A stretch of 64,000 nucleotides of DNA from positions 186,001 to 250,000 of the forward strand of contig NZ_PGTY01000004.1 in assembly GCF_002797915.1 (NCBI RefSeq). The letters are read 5' to 3'. Positions 16,302 through 23,561 of this stretch are shown in pieces (the stretch's first letter is position 1; each line of letters begins with the position of its first letter). The position numbers were made by a program, and so were the translations under genes. The notes below the pieces were generated by a model. That model was given only the letters and a program-made list of their open reading frames with translations, did no database searches and was not told where the DNA came from. Source of the stretch: Yoonia maricola. Its GTDB lineage: Bacteria; Pseudomonadota; Alphaproteobacteria; Rhodobacterales; Rhodobacteraceae.

Positions 16302-16874
16302 TTATTCTCCTGCGTAGGCCTTGTCTTTGGGGCGCATGGTTGCGACCAGCTCGGCCACTTTGATCCCGAATTTGCGGAACTGGCTGCGGTTCATAATGTT
16401 GCCGTTGGACATGAGGTACATCCAGTCGGTCACATCAAGTGCGTGTCCGCCCGCTTCCTCGGTCAGTTTGATGCGGTAGTTCAGCAGGACAGCGGACCCG
16501 GATTGTTGCCCGGTGCCTGCGCCAACCACATCAGGCGCTTCGGCTTTGATCTTACCGTCATTGCCTAGGGTCAGCGTCCATTCGCGGTGCTGCACCTGAC
16601 CGCTGTCGTAGTGGAACACTTCTTTCATCGTGCCGATGTTGCCATTCCATGAGGCTTCAAAATCGGCCACGAACCGCGAAGACACCTTGCCGGTTGGTCC
16701 GTAGATGACCCCTTCGCATTCGATCGGCCCGTTGAACCGTTCGCGGATATCAAAGATCGGGCCATCGGCATAGTCATCCGATTTCTGCGCCCAGAAGGAT
16801 ACGTAGCGTTCTTTGAGGAACACTGCGACGGCCATCAAAGCGGCCCCGATCAGGATGTAAGTGACAAACGACAT
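16302..16874 (-). CDS. DUF3833 family protein
   Basis: 190 residues: one N-terminal membrane segment (residues ~4-22), then a beta-rich lipocalin-like domain with FNGPIECEGVIYGPTGKVSSRF near 48 and DVTDWMYLMSNGNIMNRSQ near 148. These features fit DUF3833, which accompanies the FAD oxidoreductase/DUF1365 genes in many proteobacteria. It probably faces the periplasm or membrane surface, and a lipid-handling role is inferred from context. It is co-transcribed with its neighbours, with three-base gaps on both sides. Confidence 0.85.
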   Translation of the reverse strand: MSFVTYILIGAALMAVAVFLKERYVSFWAQKSDDYADGPIFDIRERFNGPIECEGVIYGPTGKVSSRFVADFEASWNGNIGTMKEVFHYDSGQVQHREWTLTLGNDGKIKAEAPDVVGAGTGQQSGSAVLLNYRIKLTEEAGGHALDVTDWMYLMSNGNIMNRSQFRKFGIKVAELVATMRPKDKAYAGE

Positions 16875-16877
16875 CGT

Positions 16878-18104
16878 TTAGTCCTCAAGTTTCGTGGCGA
16901 TCAGCAAGCCGATGGCCACAAGTTTCAAAAGTGACGGTACAAGCGCGTAAAGCACCGTCAGCATGGTGATGGCCTCAGTGGGCAAATCGGTTGCCCCAGC
17001 CGTGAAGCCAGATCGTTCCAGTAACGGCAGCAAAACCACCGCGGCGAAGGCAAGCGTGAACTTGTTCACCAAATTCCAAAGTCCGAAGCCCTGTCCGCCA
17101 TTTGGCGAGATGGCGGCCATACGTTTCGCAAACATCGCAGGTAACAAAGTCAGGTCTGCCCCGATGGTCGCTCCACTTAGTACGCACACGAAAGCAAAAG
17201 GGATCACATCGCCGGGCGATAAAGTGAGCGTGTAGGCGAATGAGGCGACCGCGAGGATCATCGCGGCGACCAGAACGGGCTTGGGGCTGAAGCGCCGCGC
17301 CAGCGCCGACCAAATGGGCGAAGACAGCGCTGCGGCCAGGAAAAACAGTACCAATAAAGGGCCTTCCCAGCCGACGGCCCCCAGTTTACTTTCCACATAG
17401 AATAGGAAAAGCGTGGATGAGACGGCGAGGGGTGTGGCGTTTACCAAGGCAAGGATCAGCAGTTTCCGCGCTGTATTGTCGCGGATGATCCCACTGATCT
17501 GCGAAGGCTCTGCGTTCACGCGCCCTTTCCATTCGGGCCACATGAAGATGGCCGCAACGATCGTGAGTGCCGCGAACCCATAGGCGAAAGCGGCGAATGG
17601 GCTGGCAACAACACCGATCAGCACTGTGGGGATGACTGCTGCGATGCAGACGCCCAACAAGGCCCCGCTTTCGCGCCATGCGGCTAACCGCACATGCCCT
17701 TGGGGATCTTTGCCTGCTTTGCTGACGCCTTGTGCGTAGAAATTGATGGTCAGGAAGCTGAACGCGGTGAACAGCCCCGTCACCGTGATACCGAACCACC
17801 ATAGCGGATCGATGGGCGGTGCGATGGCAAAAAGACCGATCATGGACAGGGCCATGATCAGGGCGGTCCCGGTGATAATCAGTTTCTTTGAGGATGTAAG
17901 CCGTTCGCTGATCCACCCCAACACAGGATCCTGGATCATATCGAAGAGACGCATGGCAAAAAGTAGCGCGCCCAATGCCGCAAGGCTGACCCCAAAGGTA
18001 TCGGCATAATATTTCGGCGCGTAGATATAGATGGGCAAGCCCGCACCCGACAACACGGCCGCAAAGACCGAGTATGCGGGCAGCCGCTCTGACAGGGCTT
18101 TCAT
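16878..18104 (-). CDS. GPH-type MFS transporter of the sigma-E lipid operon
   Basis: 408 residues with about 12 hydrophobic segments. The loop DPVLGWISERLTSSKK near residue 57 (pattern DxxxG.xSDR-like) is the glycoside-pentoside-hexuronide/cation symporter signature. In the orthologous R. sphaeroides operon this position is also a GPH-like transporter. The substrate need not be a sugar: the neighbours (DUF1365, DUF3833, FAD oxidase) suggest lipid movement, as in MFS lysophospholipid transporters, but this is inference. The start overlaps the DUF1365 stop by 4 bases. Confidence 0.9.
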   Translation of the reverse strand: MKALSERLPAYSVFAAVLSGAGLPIYIYAPKYYADTFGVSLAALGALLFAMRLFDMIQDPVLGWISERLTSSKKLIITGTALIMALSMIGLFAIAPPIDPLWWFGITVTGLFTAFSFLTINFYAQGVSKAGKDPQGHVRLAAWRESGALLGVCIAAVIPTVLIGVVASPFAAFAYGFAALTIVAAIFMWPEWKGRVNAEPSQISGIIRDNTARKLLILALVNATPLAVSSTLFLFYVESKLGAVGWEGPLLVLFFLAAALSSPIWSALARRFSPKPVLVAAMILAVASFAYTLTLSPGDVIPFAFVCVLSGATIGADLTLLPAMFAKRMAAISPNGGQGFGLWNLVNKFTLAFAAVVLLPLLERSGFTAGATDLPTEAITMLTVLYALVPSLLKLVAIGLLIATKLED

Positions 18105-18859
18105 CTGCTGACCTCTTCCGCAGGCGGCTCAGGTCGCGAGCGGAATGTTGCGCCCTTCCACCATAACTTGAGCGCCTGCCAGTGGATCAATGTCAGCACG
18201 CGTCGGGACCCGAAGGGCCTGCGAAGTGTCGCCTTGATGATAGAGGCATTTGTGATCGGTTTACGCGGCCCGGTCAGCGTGGCAATCAGCCCCCCATTGC
18301 CGCGCGAATAGTCGATCCATATGCCGATGCTGTCAGGCTGGATATCAAAACGGAAGGTATAGCCGCCCTCGATGGGCTGGAATGGGGATACATGCATCAG
18401 CTTTTGCGCTGACAGCGTTTCATCCTTGGTGATCGCGCGACCATCTTCATGACGACACAGATAGGAATGGCGGTCGCCGAATGTGTTGGAGACCTCAGCA
18501 ATGACTGTCGTTAGCGCATCGTCAGCATTGTAGCAAAGCCAGAAAGACACAGGGTTGAAGACGTGCCCCAACACGCGCGGTTGTGCGAGCAGTTCGATAC
18601 GTGCGGCATCAGTGATCTCATAGGCGGACAGCACCTCGCGCACCCATGGTGCCCCCTTGCCATGCTTGGGTGCACCCCCGTGATCGCTGTCTTGCAGCGA
18701 CATCAGGTTACCTGCATTACGCGAGAATAATGTTGGCGTCGGTGCCTCAGCCTCAAAATCTGTCAGCACATAATCGATGGAATAGCGAAAGGCGTTTTTC
18801 GTGGCCCCCCGCCGCCCATGGTAGGTTTCGGCTGCTATATGATGAATGCTAGAGGTCAC
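18101..18859 (-). CDS. DUF1365 family protein (probable furan-fatty-acid step)
   Basis: 252 residues typical of DUF1365: YHGRRGATKNAFRYSIDYVLTD near the start, LAQPRVLGHVFNPVSFWLCY near 97, HVSPFQPIEGGYTFRFDI near 160 and a basic C-terminal helix. The R. sphaeroides counterpart (RSP_1090, from memory) is a sigma-E target needed with its FAD partner for furan fatty acid formation on phospholipids and for normal singlet-oxygen signalling. I do not assert which of the two is the desaturase (UfaD) and which the oxygen-inserting protein (UfaO). It overlaps both neighbours by 4 bases, so expression is tightly coupled. Confidence 0.9.
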   Translation of the reverse strand: MTSSIHHIAAETYHGRRGATKNAFRYSIDYVLTDFEAEAPTPTLFSRNAGNLMSLQDSDHGGAPKHGKGAPWVREVLSAYEITDAARIELLAQPRVLGHVFNPVSFWLCYNADDALTTVIAEVSNTFGDRHSYLCRHEDGRAITKDETLSAQKLMHVSPFQPIEGGYTFRFDIQPDSIGIWIDYSRGNGGLIATLTGPRKPITNASIIKATLRRPFGSRRVLTLIHWQALKLWWKGATFRSRPEPPAEEVSR

Positions 18860-20154
18860 TCGGCAGCAAGTTGCATGTGTTCAAGGCTATTGAGTGAATG
18901 CACAACGTCAAGAGCGCTGGACAGCCCGTCTTCGTGAAAACCGTTCTTCATCCATGCGCCACAGAACCACGTCCGGTTTGATCCGTTCATCGCGGCAGCC
19001 GCTTCTTGTGCGGCAATCGCCTCAAGATCATAGACGGGATGGCGAAGGGACACTTCGTCCCAGATCAATTCTTCCCGAATAGGCCGGTTGCTGTTCAGCG
19101 TGACCATCATGTCATCGCCCTGCAGCCACGGCTGGAGCGAGTTCATCCAATAGGTCAGGTTGATCTCGGTATCGGTGCGCTGGGCGTCCTCAGAATAAAT
19201 CCATGATGACCAGACCTGACGGCGTTTCGGCATGATCGAGGTATCGGAATGCAGGACAACTTTGTTTGGCTGATAGCGCACCGCACCAAGAACCGATTTT
19301 TCGACAGCGGTTGCATCAGACAGCATGCGCAATGTGTCGTCAGAATGTGTGGCAAAAACCACCTCATCAAACATTTCCCAATTCGCACCATGCGTTTTGA
19401 CTTCTGCACCCACGGACGTGCGGCGCACCGCATCAATCGGGGTGCCAAGGCGAATATCGATGCCACGTTGCATCATATCGGCACCTAACCGCGTTACATA
19501 TTCACGCGACCCGCCATCGACAGTGTACCACTGATGCTGGCCTGTGGCCCCAAGCAGTGCATGATTGTCAAAAAAACGCATCATCGCGTAGGCGGGGAAA
19601 TCGAGAATCTTTTCTTTCGGGGTCGACCAGATCGCCCCAGAGAATGGCAGCAGATAATGGTCGCGGAAGTAATCGCTGAGGTTCAGGTTTTCGAGTAGCT
19701 GCCGGATCGTCAGAGTTTCATCCTGACTAGCCTGCAACCCTTTGGCGTTGAACTTGAGAATATCGCGCACCATGCGCAAAAACTTGGGGCTGGCGATGTT
19801 GCTGCGCTGGGCGAAGAGAGCATTCAGGCTGGCCAACCCGTATTCCATGCGTCCACCGCTGAAAGAGGCACCAAAGCTCATGTTGCTTTTGATGACGGGT
19901 ACGTCGAGGTGGTCGAACAGCTTGGTCAAATTAGGATAGTTGGCATAGTTGAAGACGATAAAGCCCGTATCAACTGCTTGATCCCGGTTTTTGCCTGCCA
20001 TCCGTGTGCGAGCGTGCCCGCCCAAACGATCCTCCGCCTCAAACAGCACGACGCGATGGTCTTTGGCCAAGGCATGCGCCGCCCCCATCCCGGAAATACC
20101 TGCCCCAATCACCGCAATTTTTCTGGGCACGGCTGTCCCGGTCTCGAATGGCAT
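18856..20154 (-). CDS. FAD-dependent amine-oxidase-fold oxidoreductase, first gene of the sigma-E operon
   Basis: 432 residues. The dinucleotide-binding motif IAVIGAGISGMGAAHALA (residues ~13-30) and VVLFEAEDRLGGHARTR (~34-50) place it in the flavin amine oxidase / phytoene-desaturase-like superfamily; the C-terminal FAD segment FCGAWMKNGFHEDGLSSALD lies near 395. It corresponds to RSP_1091 of R. sphaeroides (from memory), implicated in making furan fatty acids from methylated acyl chains. It is led by a perfect sigma-E promoter at 20195-20223 and is the first gene of five. Confidence 0.92.
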   Translation of the reverse strand: MPFETGTAVPRKIAVIGAGISGMGAAHALAKDHRVVLFEAEDRLGGHARTRMAGKNRDQAVDTGFIVFNYANYPNLTKLFDHLDVPVIKSNMSFGASFSGGRMEYGLASLNALFAQRSNIASPKFLRMVRDILKFNAKGLQASQDETLTIRQLLENLNLSDYFRDHYLLPFSGAIWSTPKEKILDFPAYAMMRFFDNHALLGATGQHQWYTVDGGSREYVTRLGADMMQRGIDIRLGTPIDAVRRTSVGAEVKTHGANWEMFDEVVFATHSDDTLRMLSDATAVEKSVLGAVRYQPNKVVLHSDTSIMPKRRQVWSSWIYSEDAQRTDTEINLTYWMNSLQPWLQGDDMMVTLNSNRPIREELIWDEVSLRHPVYDLEAIAAQEAAAAMNGSNRTWFCGAWMKNGFHEDGLSSALDVVHSLNSLEHMQLAAE

Positions 20155-20194
20155 GTCTGGGGGGCTCCAACTTCTTCTTTTCGTTTATAATTGT

Positions 20195-20223
20195 TCTTAC
20201 GCATCCACAACTTGCGTGGATCA
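20195..20223 (-). promoter_or_regulatory. Sigma-E promoter of the FAD/DUF1365 operon
   Basis: On the minus strand TGATCC (20218-20223), 18 bases, then TAAGA (20195-20199). This equals the R. sphaeroides RpoE consensus TGATCC-N18-TAAGA (from memory) at every position. Transcription should begin about 35 bases upstream of the FAD oxidoreductase start. Confidence 0.92.
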
Positions 20224-20244
20224 AAAGAAAAATATCATCCGGGG

Positions 20245-20273
20245 TGATCCAAAAGCTTAACAGCGGCGTAACA
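20245..20273 (+). promoter_or_regulatory. Sigma-E promoter of rpoE-chrR (autoregulation)
   Basis: TGATCC (20245-20250), 18 bases, then TAACA (20269-20273): the RpoE consensus with one change in the -10. It faces away from the other sigma-E promoter; the two -35 boxes are 21 bases apart. Transcription should start near 20280, at the first upstream ATG of the rpoE frame. Confidence 0.88.
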
Positions 20274-20383
20274 AATACATGTTGACGGAAACCAACGCCC
20301 TCACAAAAGCGGATGCGCTGCCGCCCAACGTTGCCTATGGTGATGTCAAGCCGCAGCCCGTGCGCAAGAAGAGGACGACGCAG

Positions 20384-20935
20384 GTGACCCCAGAAGCAAC
20401 AGCAAAACGTATGGCTTGGGTTGTCCAAGTATACGCTGTGCGGGACAATCAGGACCGCAAGGCATTTGCTGAGTTGTTTGGGTATTTCGCTCCGCGGGTG
20501 AAGTCGTTTTTGATGAAATCGGGGGCCAGCCCGGATCTGGCTGAAGAATGCACACAGGAGGTCATGGCGACCCTTTGGAACAAGGCTCATATGTTCGATC
20601 CTTCGAAGGCGAGTGTATCCACATGGATTTTCACAATCGCCCGGAACCGCAAGATCGACATCCTGCGCAAGCAGCGCAGGCCCGAACCAGAAGACCTGCC
20701 ATGGGGACCCGAAGCTGAGCCTGATCAGGTTGATGCGATGGGTCTACAACAAGAAACGGAACAACTCGGGCAGGCCTTGGCCACATTGCCCGCTGAACAA
20801 AGACAACTGATCGAGCGCGCCTACTTTGGTGAGCTAAGCCACAGTCAAATTGCCGCAGAAACGGGATTGCCGCTGGGTACGATCAAATCGCGGATTAGGT
20901 TGGCGTTGGATAGACTGCGCCACGCAATGAAATGA
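20384..20935 (+). CDS. rpoE: ECF sigma factor RpoE (ChrR-controlled, group 11 type)
   Basis: 183 residues from a GTG at 20384. Sigma region 2 runs from FAELFGYFAPRVKSFL to STWIFTIARNRKIDILR and region 4 from LATLPAEQRQLIERAYF to LPLGTIKSRIRLALDRLRHAM, the RpoE type that directs the singlet-oxygen response in R. sphaeroides. The frame is open to an ATG at 20279, but the sigma-E promoter -10 lies only 5 bases before that codon, so it falls on the transcript start. The GTG has AAGAGGA eight bases upstream, and its product begins where I recall homologues beginning. A leaderless start at 20279 cannot be excluded. The stop overlaps the chrR ATG. Confidence 0.93.
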   Translation: MTPEATAKRMAWVVQVYAVRDNQDRKAFAELFGYFAPRVKSFLMKSGASPDLAEECTQEVMATLWNKAHMFDPSKASVSTWIFTIARNRKIDILRKQRRPEPEDLPWGPEAEPDQVDAMGLQQETEQLGQALATLPAEQRQLIERAYFGELSHSQIAAETGLPLGTIKSRIRLALDRLRHAMK

Positions 20936-21594
20936 TGAATGATATGAAACAGATCAAACACCATCTGACCGAGCCACTGCTGATCGGCTATGCCGCTGGC
21001 ACGCTGCCGGAAGCTTTTAATCTTGTGGTCGCAACACATATTTCCATGTGTGACACCTGCCGCGCTGCCTTGGCTGAATATGAAGCCGTCGGTGGTGAGG
21101 TCATGTTAGATGCAGACCCTGTCGATGTCGCCGAAGATGCGCTGGCTGCGACGCTTGCGATGATCGACGGTGGGCATTTGGCAGAACGGCCGAAACCCAT
21201 ACGTACGCAAAACAGCGTGTTCCCCGGGCCACTGCAAGATTACATCAGCGGTGATTTCGATAGCCTGAAATGGCGTAAAGTTGGCGGCGGTGTGAGCCAG
21301 TTGGTTTTGAACACGTCCAAAGACGCCAGCGTGCGGCTGTTGCGTATTCCGGCAGGCACTGCTGTGCCTGATCACGGGCACCAAGGCACAGAACTTACGC
21401 TTGTTCTGCAAGGCGCTTTCACTGACGAGGAAGACCGCTTTGGTGCGGGCGATGTTGAGGTTGCGAACGAAGATTTGCACCATACGCCTGTTGCAGAAGA
21501 AGGGGTGGATTGCATCTGCCTCGCAGCGACCGATGCGCCGTTGCTCTTCAACGGTATTGTGCCGCGTATTGCGCAGAAATTTATCGGAATTTAA
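20932..21594 (+). CDS. chrR: ChrR-type zinc anti-sigma factor
   Basis: 220 residues. ChrR sequesters RpoE and releases it on singlet oxygen exposure. The N-terminal zinc anti-sigma domain has HH at 10-11 and the H-x3-C-x2-C triad at 36/40/43 (ATHISMCDTC). The C-terminal half is a cupin with a second metal site: HGHQGTE near 144-150 and a later histidine pair in EDLHHTPV. All ligands known from the R. sphaeroides protein appear present. The ATGA overlap with rpoE implies coupled translation and about 1:1 stoichiometry. An alternative start one codon in (MNDM) is possible. Confidence 0.95.
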   Translation: MMNDMKQIKHHLTEPLLIGYAAGTLPEAFNLVVATHISMCDTCRAALAEYEAVGGEVMLDADPVDVAEDALAATLAMIDGGHLAERPKPIRTQNSVFPGPLQDYISGDFDSLKWRKVGGGVSQLVLNTSKDASVRLLRIPAGTAVPDHGHQGTELTLVLQGAFTDEEDRFGAGDVEVANEDLHHTPVAEEGVDCICLAATDAPLLFNGIVPRIAQKFIGI

Positions 21595-21618
21595 GCGGGT
21601 CATCCCACCCCAAATCAG

Positions 21619-21647
21619 AATGCCTCGGTGAAAACCGAGGCATTTTT
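21619..21647 (+). terminator. Rho-independent terminator of rpoE-chrR
   Basis: A perfect 11-bp stem (21619-21629 with 21634-21644), GAAA tetraloop, and a five-T run at 21643-21647. It lies between chrR and the convergent DUF4259 gene and may also stop the latter. Confidence 0.92.
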
Positions 21648-21649
21648 CG

Positions 21650-22300
21650 TTAGATTTCGTAGCCCAATCCGCGCATCAATTGCTTTCTTGTCACTGGTGT
21701 CGGTGATCCATCATCGTTCCAATAGGGGCCAGGTTCGGTGATCTGATCTTCGATGCACTTACGATGGGGATAGTTCGATAACGATCCGCCTTCCGGATCA
21801 TCATACTCAAACAGCAAGCCATCGCGTTCTGTCACCATGCCGTAGCAGATGTAGCAATAGCCGATGAAATCCTCAGGCAGTTCTTCCTGCTTGGCTTTCT
21901 TCGCAGGCGCTTTAAATGGCTTGGATTGGTCAAGCCGCGCCAACAACCCATCAAGCGAGGCTTGCCAAGCGTCGTTTTCTTCAGACTCCTGCCAAAGCGC
22001 GGCCAGTTCTGAATTGCTACGAATATGGATGATCAACCCCGTGGCAGTTTCCAAAAGCGCCGGTGTGACGCCCTCATCGCCAAGTGTTGTCATCTCTGGC
22101 AGGTCTTCCGGGGCGCGACCTATGGCCGTTGCCAGCATTTCGCACGCTGCCAAAGCGATGCTGGCGTCGTCGGCATCCAGATCAGGGGCAAATTTGCTGT
22201 CGTCTTCAATGACGGCACAGACATCTGCAAAGGTTTTGACCTCTGCGGCAAAATCCAATGCGGTGTCATTGCCGAATTGGCCAACATCCCGAGCGCCCAT
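21650..22300 (-). CDS. DUF4259 protein with C-terminal Cys/His tail
   Basis: 216 residues. The N-terminal ~130 residues match DUF4259 (MGARDVGQFGNDTALDFAAEV, then DADDASIALAACEMLATAIGRAPEDLP and an SELAALWQES helix). A Lys-rich linker (KAPAKKAKQEE) joins a ~65-residue tail holding GYCYICYGMV and, 30 residues on, YPHRKCIE. The C-x2-C...H-x2-C spacing could bind zinc. Function is unknown. It is transcribed alone, 22 bases downstream of rmuC; the tail is unusual for a DUF4259 protein in my experience. Confidence 0.8.
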   Translation of the reverse strand: MGARDVGQFGNDTALDFAAEVKTFADVCAVIEDDSKFAPDLDADDASIALAACEMLATAIGRAPEDLPEMTTLGDEGVTPALLETATGLIIHIRSNSELAALWQESEENDAWQASLDGLLARLDQSKPFKAPAKKAKQEELPEDFIGYCYICYGMVTERDGLLFEYDDPEGGSLSNYPHRKCIEDQITEPGPYWNDDGSPTPVTRKQLMRGLGYEI

Positions 22301-22322
22301 GGTGGTTCCTTTTTACGATGCG

Positions 22323-23561
22323 TTATTGCTCTGATGACGCGAGGGGCACGACCTTTGCCGTATCCTCCGGCGCGAGTTCTTCGAAATCAAAGTGATCAAG
22401 GCGGTGCGCCCGCTTGCCTGCTTTTTCGGCTGATATCTTGATGTCTTCGATATCTTTCGCAGCTTGTCCAAAGTGGCGATCCAGATTGCCAACCCGCGTC
22501 ACCAGCCGTTCTACATCACCGCCTAGCATGGCAAGTTCCTTGCGAATTTCGCCAGTCTGCTCGCGCATCCGCGCGTCTTTCAGGATCGCACGCATCGTGT
22601 TCAGTGTTGCCATGCAGGTGGTGGGTGAGACGATCCAGACCCGCGCGGCAAACCCTTCGCGTACGATGTGGGGCAGTCGACTGTGTAGTTCGGCATAAAC
22701 TGCCTCGGACGGCAGGAACATCAGCGCGCCGTCGGCGGTTTCGCCCTCGATCAGGTAACTGTCGGAAATTTTCTTGATATGCGTCTTTATGGCTTGGCCA
22801 AAGGCCGTGAGCGCGCGTTCCCGATCCACTTTGGTCTCGGTCGCCATCAGTGCCTCATAGGCCTCTAGCGGGAATTTCGCATCGATGACGATGGGGCCGG
22901 GCGGATTGGGCAGGTGTACCAGACAGTCTGGGCGGCTATTGTTGGAAAGGGTGGCCTGCCAAGTATAGCTGTCGGCGGGCAGCGCCTTGGACACGATATC
23001 CTGCAATTGGATTTCGCCAAATGCACCGCGTGTTTGCTTGTTCGATAGGATGTCCTGCAAAGATAGCACATCGCCCGACAGCTTTTCGATGTTTGTCTGC
23101 GCCTTGTCGATGGTCGCCAGCCGCTCTTGCAGTTCTGTCAGGCTCTTGGTCGTTTTCTCGGATGAACCAGAAAGCGTATCTTTCATCCGCTCCTGCATCT
23201 CCGCGAGGGACCGCGCCGATTTAATTGCATTGTCTGCCAGCCGCTCTGCCATCAGAGCCTGCACCTCGGCCAGTCGCGTCTCCATCGTTTGTACGACCTG
23301 CACCTGTGCGGTGGCCTGCGCGTCACTGACCGTGCGGATGTTGCCTGCCAGCTGCTGCTGGCCTTGCCCCAGCGCATTTACATCCTGCGATAAGCGCCCG
23401 ACCTGAGAAGCGACGAATTGCACCGCTTCGGTTGATTTCCCCGCACGGCGTACCGTCATGATCAGCAAGATCAACACCACAAGCGTGATCACTGCGCCCA
23501 TGATGACGCCGATCACCACTGGATCGCTCAGGTCATAAACTGCATCGCCAATCTGGATCAT
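22323..23561 (-). CDS. rmuC: DNA recombination protein RmuC
   Basis: 412 residues. An N-terminal membrane anchor (residues ~17-38) is followed by a coiled coil of about 130 residues and the RmuC domain with a PD-(D/E)xK-like nuclease core: GAFGEIQLQDIV near 178, RPDCLVHLPNPPGPIVIDAKFPLEAYEAL near 210, and FLPSEAVYAELH near 278. RmuC limits inversions at short inverted repeats. It overlaps the mutL stop by 4 bases, forming a mutL-rmuC repair operon. Confidence 0.94.
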   Translation of the reverse strand: MIQIGDAVYDLSDPVVIGVIMGAVITLVVLILLIMTVRRAGKSTEAVQFVASQVGRLSQDVNALGQGQQQLAGNIRTVSDAQATAQVQVVQTMETRLAEVQALMAERLADNAIKSARSLAEMQERMKDTLSGSSEKTTKSLTELQERLATIDKAQTNIEKLSGDVLSLQDILSNKQTRGAFGEIQLQDIVSKALPADSYTWQATLSNNSRPDCLVHLPNPPGPIVIDAKFPLEAYEALMATETKVDRERALTAFGQAIKTHIKKISDSYLIEGETADGALMFLPSEAVYAELHSRLPHIVREGFAARVWIVSPTTCMATLNTMRAILKDARMREQTGEIRKELAMLGGDVERLVTRVGNLDRHFGQAAKDIEDIKISAEKAGKRAHRLDHFDFEELAPEDTAKVVPLASSEQ

